From Anaerolineaceae bacterium (GTDB lineage Bacteria; Chloroflexota; Anaerolineae; Anaerolineales; Anaerolineaceae): a stretch of 45,777 bases of DNA. The notes beneath the pieces are model-generated. The model was given only the letters and a program-made list of their open reading frames with translations. It searched no databases and was not told the origin of the DNA. Location: the NCBI GenBank assembly GCA_018060515.1, contig JAGOVY010000002.1, forward strand, positions 1 to 45,777, given 5' to 3'. Every line of letters starts with the position of its first letter. Position 1 is the stretch's first letter. Below are positions 40,390-45,777 of this stretch, in pieces. A program made the position numbers and the translations under genes.

Positions 40390-42159
40390 TTATGAAAACT
40401 TTTCGAGCGCGTCCACCATTTCTTTGAGCACATCGAATCCGCCTTGCCAAAAAGCTGACTTTCTAACATCCACACCGGTTTCGTCCAACAGTGTCATGGG
40501 GGCTTCGGAGCCGCCAGCCGAAAGCAATCGGATGTATTTCGGCTTGAAGGATTCCCCTTCGGCTTTGAACTGTTTGTAGAGCGCCAACACCAGCAGCTGC
40601 CCAAAAGCATACGCGTATACATAGAAAGGCACCTGGAAGATGTGAGGGATGGATACCCACTCGAATTTGAACTCATCGGCAACCTCAACCGCATCGCCAA
40701 ACTGAGCTTTGAGGTTATCGAGGTAGGCTTCAGAAATCTGATCGACAGAGGCGCCATCGATGACCATTTGGTGCGCCTGTTTTTCAAACAGGGCGAAGAA
40801 CGCCTGGCGCTGAATGGTGGCGTAGGCATCATCCACCTGGCGGAAGAGCAGATCGCGGCGTACAGCGGCATCGGTTTCTTCGGCTAAGAGCTGGTCAACC
40901 AGCATCATCTCGCCAAAAGTGGAGGCGGTCTCTGCCAGTGGCAGGTTGGCGTGCTGGGTGAACTGCGAGTGGTGCTCCGCAAGCATGGAGTGGATGGCGT
41001 GACCGAGTTCGTGCGCCATCGTGGCAACGTCATCGGCTTTACCCTGATAGTTGAGCAGCACCCACGGCGTCAGGTCGGGGTTGATGGTGGAGCAGAAAGC
41101 ACCGCTGCTCTTCCCTTTGCGCACTTCGCTGTCAAGGTGATCTTCGGCGAACACCCGTTCAGCCAATTGGGCAAAGCGCGGGTCAAATTTGCGGAAAGAT
41201 TCCAACACTTTGTCAGCTGCAGAATCGTAGGCGTAGGGTTTTTCAGCTTTGGCAACGGGCGCATAAATATCGTAGCGTCGGAGTTTGTCCATACCGATCA
41301 GTCGGGCTTTAAGCTTGAAGAATCGCTCAAATACTGCTGTATTCTGGCGGCAGGTCTCGAGCAGGGTCTCAATCACCTCATCCGGCAGATCATTTGCCAG
41401 GTTGCGGGCGGATATCGGACTTTTATGCTTGCGCAGTGTAACTTCTTCGTTGCGCCAATCGCGCACCACGGTTTGATAAATCTGCCCGAGGATGGAGGCG
41501 TCTTCGCCATAGACTCGATAAAGCTCCTGATAGGCACGAGCGCGCAGGTCGGGGTCAGAACCGCGTACCAGGCTCATCAACTCGCCGCGGGTCATCTCTT
41601 TTGTTTCGCCTTCCACCTCAACCTTGAAGACATAGCGGTTGGTGATGGAATCGTATAACGTGCTGAGGGCATTGACACCGGTAACGTTTTTGGTGTTGAT
41701 TATCTTTTCTTCGGGTTCGCTCAAAGTATGCGGTTTGAAATGGCGCATCTCTTCGAGCCAATAGCGCAAGTCGCCAGCGCCTTCAATCAGCGGCAGCGCT
41801 GTCTCATCGGGCAGATCTTTCCACCACAGGCTGAAGAACAGGGTGCGGTTGCTGATTTCAGAGACCAGTTGTTCGGTGCGCATGACCATTCCTAAAGCTT
41901 CCTGGTTTTGGGTATCGGCAGCGAACCACAGCCCGGCATAGCCAGCCAAGCGGTAGGCGATTCGATGGAGGCTTTCCAATGCTGCAGCAATTGTGAGCAG
42001 TTCACTCTGGCTGATTTTGTTGGTCAGCAGAGAGCGTTTCTTTTCAAATTCTGCGGTTTGGGCTTCAAGCTCAGCAAATGCGGCATTAATCTCACTGCCA
42101 TTGTGTGAAGGATAAAGCGCGTTGAGGCTCCAGGATTTTTGTGAATAAGTCGGTGACAT
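40390..42159 (-). CDS. M3-family oligoendopeptidase (PepF-like)
   Basis: Cytoplasmic zinc peptidase that degrades oligopeptides. The 589-residue protein has the N-terminal helical region of oligoendopeptidase F and the catalytic motif MAHELGHAIH with His383, Glu384 and His387. The third zinc ligand Glu lies about 25 residues later in LPLAETASTFGEMM. Substrate-binding tyrosines are in the C-terminal YVYAYAFGQLL. AGAGG precedes the ATG. Minus-strand TATAAT at 42208-42213 is a likely -10 box, and a strong terminator follows, so it is a single-gene unit. Confidence 0.93.
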   Translation of the reverse strand: MSPTYSQKSWSLNALYPSHNGSEINAAFAELEAQTAEFEKKRSLLTNKISQSELLTIAAALESLHRIAYRLAGYAGLWFAADTQNQEALGMVMRTEQLVSEISNRTLFFSLWWKDLPDETALPLIEGAGDLRYWLEEMRHFKPHTLSEPEEKIINTKNVTGVNALSTLYDSITNRYVFKVEVEGETKEMTRGELMSLVRGSDPDLRARAYQELYRVYGEDASILGQIYQTVVRDWRNEEVTLRKHKSPISARNLANDLPDEVIETLLETCRQNTAVFERFFKLKARLIGMDKLRRYDIYAPVAKAEKPYAYDSAADKVLESFRKFDPRFAQLAERVFAEDHLDSEVRKGKSSGAFCSTINPDLTPWVLLNYQGKADDVATMAHELGHAIHSMLAEHHSQFTQHANLPLAETASTFGEMMLVDQLLAEETDAAVRRDLLFRQVDDAYATIQRQAFFALFEKQAHQMVIDGASVDQISEAYLDNLKAQFGDAVEVADEFKFEWVSIPHIFQVPFYVYAYAFGQLLVLALYKQFKAEGESFKPKYIRLLSAGGSEAPMTLLDETGVDVRKSAFWQGGFDVLKEMVDALEKFS

Positions 42160-42207
42160 TGAATTCCTCTTTTTCTAGTAATTTATTGGCTTCAGTAGTG
42201 CAACGGT

Positions 42208-42213
42208 ATTATA
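42208..42213 (-). promoter_or_regulatory. -10 box of the M3 peptidase gene
   Basis: Minus-strand TATAAT about 49 bases before the ATG; the -35 is weak. Confidence 0.45.
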
Positions 42214-42254
42214 ACCGCCCAGCCCGCAAGTAACCTGCGCAGCCAGGCAGAGCC

Positions 42255-43043
42255 CTATTCGATTTCTTTGAACAGGCTGATCATTTGAGCGTGAATGCCT
42301 GGTGCGGCTGCCAGTATGGCATATGGCGGTTTGAAGTAATCAGGGCTGCCAGTGGGAGTGGTAATGATGCCGCCAGCCTCCTCCACAATCAAGGCGGCTG
42401 CGGCGATATCCCAGGCGTTAATTCCCTGCTCCCAATAAGAATCTACCCGCCCACAAGAGACATAACACAGCTCGAGGGAGGCACAGCCCATGCGCCGGAC
42501 GCCGAAGGTATGGCGCGAAAGGTGAGCAAAGATGCGCACATTGCGCTCAAAAATCCCATCCTGTCGCACAAAGGCGGTGGTATGCAGGCTTTGCTCCATG
42601 TTGCTTGTATGGCTAACGTGCAGCGGCTCGCCGTTCAACCAGGCGCCAACTCCGCGCTGGGCATAAAAGCATTCATCGTGAGAAGGGTCATAGACCACTC
42701 CCATCTGCAATACACCGGCGCTTTCCCAGGCAATTGAGACGCCGTAAAGCGGAATGCGGTGGGCGTAATTGATCGTACCGTCAAGTGGGTCAATGTACCA
42801 GCGGTCGCCGTCTTTTCCATTCACAGCTCCCGATTCCTCCGCCAGGATGGCGTGGCTGGGAAAATTGGACTGAATGGCGTTGATGAGATGTTTCTCGATC
42901 TTGTAATCAATCTCGGTTACCAGGTCAGTTTTACCTTTCAGCGCCACATTGTGCGCAGCGTTGATTCCGTCAAGCGCGATAGCGCCGGCTTCTTTCGCCC
43001 ATTGGATAATCTGTTCGAGTTGCGGTTGTTTGTTGATTGTCAC
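42255..43043 (-). CDS. Inositol monophosphatase family protein
   Basis: Mg-dependent phosphatase for inositol-1-phosphate or a related sugar phosphate, such as histidinol or 3'-phosphoadenosine phosphate. The 262-residue protein has metal-site Glu69-Glu70 in AILAEES, the motif DPLDGT (85-90) and the C-terminal NAWDIAAAALIVEEAGG. The first two motifs are exact for the family; the true substrate is uncertain. The start codon is GTG and shares one base with the TAG stop of the HD gene upstream (TAGTG), so the two are co-translated. AGGAG lies in the end of the HD gene. Confidence 0.92.
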   Translation of the reverse strand: MTINKQPQLEQIIQWAKEAGAIALDGINAAHNVALKGKTDLVTEIDYKIEKHLINAIQSNFPSHAILAEESGAVNGKDGDRWYIDPLDGTINYAHRIPLYGVSIAWESAGVLQMGVVYDPSHDECFYAQRGVGAWLNGEPLHVSHTSNMEQSLHTTAFVRQDGIFERNVRIFAHLSRHTFGVRRMGCASLELCYVSCGRVDSYWEQGINAWDIAAAALIVEEAGGIITTPTGSPDYFKPPYAILAAAPGIHAQMISLFKEIE

Positions 43044-43678
43044 TATTTTTCTCCTGCGTATTCTGCGATGAGTTGATTAAAAAATTCTTCCAAATAGCGT
43101 CCACGCTGCCGCGCAAGTTCGCGGGCTGCGAGGGTATAAAGGCGTTTTTCCACATTGCGCAGCTTGAAAAGGTACTCATGATAAGCGCTGTGTTGTTCAC
43201 CCGGCGCTTCTTTTCCACTCTCCATGAACTGCAGTGATGGCTTTTGATAGAAAGGGGTGCCAGCCAGCGCGGCGTAAACCACTACCCGCACTGCACCGAT
43301 TGCGCCTAACACATCCAGTTTGTCGGCGTCAAAGATCACTTTGGCTTCGATGGTTTCAGGCGGCTCGCGATCATCGCGGTAGCGGTGCGCGCGGATGCAA
43401 TGCTGCACGGCCTCAATCCGATCCTGCTCCCAGCCTTCTTGTTTAAGGATCATCGCGGCGAATTCTGCGGAACGCAGGTGGTGATCGCGGCGTGAGTCGC
43501 TGCCGGGGGTGGTGCCTTCGGCATCATGCAGCAGGGCAGCGGCGCTAACGATCTCGAGGTCGGCGCCTTCAACCAGAGCCAGCCGCTGCGCCATGTGGAA
43601 AACGCGTTCAATGTGAGAGAAATCATGCACGGGATCTGTATTGCTGTACCAATTGCGGGCTTGTTCAAGGGTTAACAT
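43043..43678 (-). CDS. HD-domain phosphohydrolase
   Basis: Metal-dependent phosphohydrolase of 211 residues resembling the YedJ/YpgQ type. It has HDFSHIERVFHMAQ (His22 the first ligand), AALLHDAEG (His51-Asp52), IRAHRYRD and FDADKLDVLGAIGAVRV. Relatives act on nucleotides or phosphorylated metabolites. No RelA/SpoT synthase domain is present. AGGA precedes the ATG. It is 29 bases after hutI and overlaps the following inositol-monophosphatase gene, so hutI-HD-IMPase may form one operon. A TTTCGAGAAA element lies in the gap to hutI. Confidence 0.88.
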   Translation of the reverse strand: MLTLEQARNWYSNTDPVHDFSHIERVFHMAQRLALVEGADLEIVSAAALLHDAEGTTPGSDSRRDHHLRSAEFAAMILKQEGWEQDRIEAVQHCIRAHRYRDDREPPETIEAKVIFDADKLDVLGAIGAVRVVVYAALAGTPFYQKPSLQFMESGKEAPGEQHSAYHEYLFKLRNVEKRLYTLAARELARQRGRYLEEFFNQLIAEYAGEK

Positions 43679-43694
43679 GGGTTCCTGTTAATTA

Positions 43695-43704
43695 TTTCGA
43701 GAAA
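43695..43704 (+). repeat. TTTCGAGAAA element, copy 5
   Basis: Exact copy in the 29-base gap between hutI and the HD gene. It lies exactly three bases after the hutI stop codon (43708-43710 complement). Confidence 0.78.
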
Positions 43705-43707
43705 ATT

Positions 43708-44961
43708 TTATTCAAAATGGGTCATCTTTCCCTGCTTGACCACAGTTTCCACCAGATTGCTGCCAAATCGGTATGCCAGTTGGCGGTAATCGGGCACGGA
43801 GAGGAGGATGAGGTCGGCTTGTTTGCCAACTTCAATTGAACCAATGCGCTCGTCCATGCCAATGGCGCGGGCAGCGTTGATTGTGGCTGCCGCGAGTGCT
43901 CCCGCCGGGGTGAGTTTAAGATAGCGACAGGCGAGCGCAATCACAAATTGCATGCTCTCACACCAGGCGGTGCCGGGGTTGAGGTCGGTGGCAAGCGCCA
44001 ATATGGCACCCGCCGCAAGCATCTCGCGTGCTGGGGTGTAGTGGGCATCGGCCAACCCGAAGGGAGTGCAGGGTAGAGAGACTACCACGGTCTCAGAGTT
44101 GCCCAACCTCACAATTTCAGCGGGCGAGGTTTTAACAGCGTGCTCGATGGAAACCGCCCCCAGCTCAACTGCCAGTGCCGCACCGCCAAGGTTCTCAAAT
44201 TCATCAACATGCGCTTTGAGACGGAAACCCAGCTCACGCGCACAAGTCAGAATCTTGCGTGACTGCTCCAGCGTAAAAGCGCCTGTTTCGCAAAACACAT
44301 CCACAAATGGCAGTGGCTTTGCAGGGCAGCGCTGCTGCCACCACTCGCGTGCAGCGGGCAGCAATGTATCGCAGATCTGGCAGGTATACTCCTGCGCGCG
44401 CCCAGCGAACTCAGGCGGGATGGCATGTGCTGGCATAAAGGTAGGCACAATTTCGAGCGGACCGGCTTCATCCAGGCGCAGCAAGGTTTCGAGTTGCTTC
44501 AATTCGGCATCCAGCGCCAAACCGTAGCCTGTTTTGGCTTCAGCGGTGGTGGTGCCGTGGCGGAACATGGAAAGCGCGCGCGCGCGCGTCTGATCGTAAA
44601 TCTCGGCGGCTGTTGCATGGCGCGTGGCGCGTACGGTGGCGTTGATGCCACCGCCGGCTGCCATAATCTCCATGTAGGTTTTGCCCTGCAGCCGCAGTTC
44701 AAACTCCGCCGCGCGGTCGCCAGCCCAAACCAGGTGGGTATGGGCATCGACCAACCCTGGCAGCAGGGCTTTGCCGCGGGCGTCAAACTTTTTCTCATCA
44801 GGGTAACGTGGCAGCAAGTCTGTGGTGGTACCCACGGCGGCGATGATGCCATCACGAATCAGAACGGCGCCATCTGCGATGATCTGCGGGTCGACTGGAT
44901 GCGGTCCACGGCGCACGCCTCCGGCGAGGGTGACCACTTGTGAAGTTGAATGGATAATCAT
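43708..44961 (-). CDS. hutI: Imidazolonepropionase
   Basis: Third enzyme of histidine degradation, opening the imidazolone ring to N-formimino-glutamate. The 417-residue amidohydrolase has the metal motif DAHTHLVWAGDRAAEF, KTGYGLALDAELK, KAHVDEFENLGGA and ATDLNPGTA with the catalytic Asp. The family match is strong. No hutH, hutU or hutG is in the window, so the rest of the pathway is elsewhere or absent. The start ATG has only a weak ribosome site; a minus-strand TATACT at 44987-44992 is a possible -10. An alternating GC run at 44574-44588 lies inside the coding region. Confidence 0.93.
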   Translation of the reverse strand: MIIHSTSQVVTLAGGVRRGPHPVDPQIIADGAVLIRDGIIAAVGTTTDLLPRYPDEKKFDARGKALLPGLVDAHTHLVWAGDRAAEFELRLQGKTYMEIMAAGGGINATVRATRHATAAEIYDQTRARALSMFRHGTTTAEAKTGYGLALDAELKQLETLLRLDEAGPLEIVPTFMPAHAIPPEFAGRAQEYTCQICDTLLPAAREWWQQRCPAKPLPFVDVFCETGAFTLEQSRKILTCARELGFRLKAHVDEFENLGGAALAVELGAVSIEHAVKTSPAEIVRLGNSETVVVSLPCTPFGLADAHYTPAREMLAAGAILALATDLNPGTAWCESMQFVIALACRYLKLTPAGALAAATINAARAIGMDERIGSIEVGKQADLILLSVPDYRQLAYRFGSNLVETVVKQGKMTHFE

Positions 44962-45095
44962 AGGCTCGAGACTCTTTTCTGCCTGAAGTATACCCGCAAG
45001 TGTAGTGGGCTGCCTGCCTGGTTTTTAAAGCATACTGATAGGGTATGGAAGCGCGAGCGGCACTTGTCATTTTGTTTAATTATCCACGATTAATG

Positions 45096-45120
45096 AAAAA
45101 CCTCCCGCAAACGCGGGAGG
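45096..45120 (-). terminator. Terminator of the Rrf2 regulator gene
   Basis: On the minus strand CCTCCCGC and GCGGGAGG (45113-45120 and 45101-45108) form an 8-bp stem around GTTT, followed by five T (45096-45100). Confidence 0.85.
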
Positions 45121-45172
45121 CGTTCAGTTTACTGTTATTGGAGAGTTGAATTAAAAGAGTCTTCGGAGCGGG

Positions 45173-45577
45173 TCAGGCTTTCATGGTGAAGCGGTCAAAG
45201 GTGGTGCTGCGCAGCCTGGCAACCAGCTCGTCCTGCGTCTCCTGCCAGATGATGTGCAGCGGGCAGTCTTCCTGGTTTTCACAGTTACCCGGAGCCACAG
45301 TACAATCATTGAGCGCCACTGGTCCGTCAATCGCTTCCACCACCTCGAGCAGTGAGATTTCACCCGGCGGGCGCGAAAGGAAAACACCTCCGCGAGCGCC
45401 GCGGGAGGTTTGTACAAGCCCAGCGATCGAGAGCTGCGAAATAATCTTCGCCAGGAAGGAGGGTGGAATCTTCTGTTTTTCGGCAATCGTCTTCGTTGCA
45501 GCTCTTTTGTTGGGTTCAAGCCGGGCTAAAAAAACCATTGCTCGTAATGCGTAATCTGCCTGTCGGGTTATTTGCAT
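45173..45577 (-). CDS. Rrf2-family Fe-S-type transcription regulator
   Basis: DNA-binding regulator of 134 residues with the Rrf2 winged helix (RQADYALRAMVFLA, PPSFLAKIISQLSIAGLVQTSRGARGGVFL). Cysteines at 92, 99 and 105 (CX6CX5C) match the iron-sulfur ligand cluster of IscR/NsrR/RirA, so it probably senses Fe-S status, iron, nitric oxide or redox change. Which one cannot be told. No isc or suf genes lie in the window. The promoter at 45627-45654 is followed by GGTAATTTAGGTAA repeats, a possible binding site. Confidence 0.9.
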   Translation of the reverse strand: MQITRQADYALRAMVFLARLEPNKRAATKTIAEKQKIPPSFLAKIISQLSIAGLVQTSRGARGGVFLSRPPGEISLLEVVEAIDGPVALNDCTVAPGNCENQEDCPLHIIWQETQDELVARLRSTTFDRFTMKA

Positions 45578-45626
45578 GGATATCCACCTCTAATGGTAAT
45601 TTAGGTAAAAATAGTCCTCTTAACTT

Positions 45627-45654
45627 ATTTTACTACGCAATTTTCATAAATCAA
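45627..45654 (-). promoter_or_regulatory. Promoter of the Rrf2 regulator gene
   Basis: On the minus strand TTGATT (45649-45654) and TAAAAT (45627-45632) with a 16-base spacer. Between it and the ATG is a direct repeat GGTAA-TTTA-GGTAA (plus-strand reading), a possible operator. Confidence 0.55.
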
Positions 45655-45717
45655 GTTTAAAAATCACTTTCTTAACGTGCAAAAAATCCAGAATTAAGTG
45701 CTGATTGGGCTTAAGGG

Positions 45718-45723
45718 TATAAT
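45718..45723 (+). promoter_or_regulatory. -10 box of the last gene, leaderless arrangement
   Basis: A perfect TATAAT ends six bases before the ATG at 45730, as in radA. No Shine-Dalgarno is present. Confidence 0.6.
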
Positions 45724-45729
45724 TTGTTC

Positions 45730-45777
45730 ATGAATAAATTCAAATACCATTACCCAATTGAAGTAAGAATGGGCGAT
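45730..45777 (+). CDS. Thioesterase-like (4HBT hot-dog) protein, 3'-truncated by the window
   Basis: Only the first 16 codons are in the window (MNKFKYHYPIEVRMGD). The pattern YPIEVRxGD close to the start is characteristic of YbgC/4HBT acyl-CoA thioesterases, which continue with an Asp-Gly-His stretch beyond the window. The identification is tentative because so little is visible. The TATAAT just before the ATG suggests a leaderless message. Confidence 0.5.
   Translation, partial: MNKFKYHYPIEVRMGD

Noticed and set aside
44574-44588. Alternating GC run that could form Z-DNA
   Set aside because: It encodes Arg-Ala-Arg-Ala in hutI in frame; most simply explained by coding in a GC-rich gene.

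Overview
The window looks like chromosomal DNA of an anaerobic bacterium of the phylum Chloroflexota, most likely class Anaerolineae. This is inferred from gene content: PdxS/PdxT, rubrerythrin, SpoVS, a SpoIIIAA/Ycf45-like R3H ATPase, DUF6391 and a degenerate ComEC. No rRNA or single diagnostic marker is present, so the assignment is tentative. About 47 protein genes and three tRNA genes fill the window densely. I see no prophage, CRISPR array, integrase or intact insertion sequence.

Layout. 1-839 holds the end of a metal ABC permease gene. 1085-3789 is a four-gene arsenic operon (arsR, arsC, arsM, acr3) that is clearly AT-richer than its surroundings. 4322-9274 carries a cyclophilin, tRNA-Arg, surE, ychF, tRNA-Leu, a GNAT enzyme and dnaN. 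9529-12463 (minus strand) has a YhfC-type membrane protein with a poly-aspartate tail and a two-gene ABC-2 exporter bracketed by two parS-like sites. 12894-27313 (plus strand) is mainly housekeeping: rubrerythrin, pdxS-pdxT-GNAT-R3H ATPase-tmk, PrsW-like protease, plsC, two tandem YghO-like acetyltransferases, radA-DUF6391-holA and an old-yellow-enzyme. 27362-33276 (minus) has galE, two DUF3592 proteins, a GPH-type transporter and comEC. Then come mrr, a DUF4256 gene, tRNA-Asn, azlCD, a deoxynucleoside kinase and spoVS. 37447-37932 is gene-free and rich in DnaA boxes. 37933-45577 (minus) has a nucleotidyltransferase, a second deoxynucleoside kinase, an ArsR-type regulator, an M3 peptidase, an HD hydrolase with an inositol-monophosphatase-like enzyme, hutI and an Rrf2 regulator. 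The window ends in the first codons of a thioesterase-like gene.

How parts fit together. Several replication and segregation elements lie together: dnaN, holA, radA, tmk, two deoxynucleoside kinases, two parS-like sites and a DnaA-box cluster. This suggests an origin-proximal region, although gene direction to the right of the cluster (all minus strand) is not what a classical origin predicts. A short palindromic element with core TTTCGAGAAA occurs five times, in three cases exactly three bases after a stop codon. Its arms resemble those of parS. This repeat, the DnaA-box cluster and the parS pair are the most interesting features. At least three genes (radA, the DUF4256 gene and the last gene) have a -10 box six bases before the ATG and no Shine-Dalgarno, which points to leaderless transcripts.
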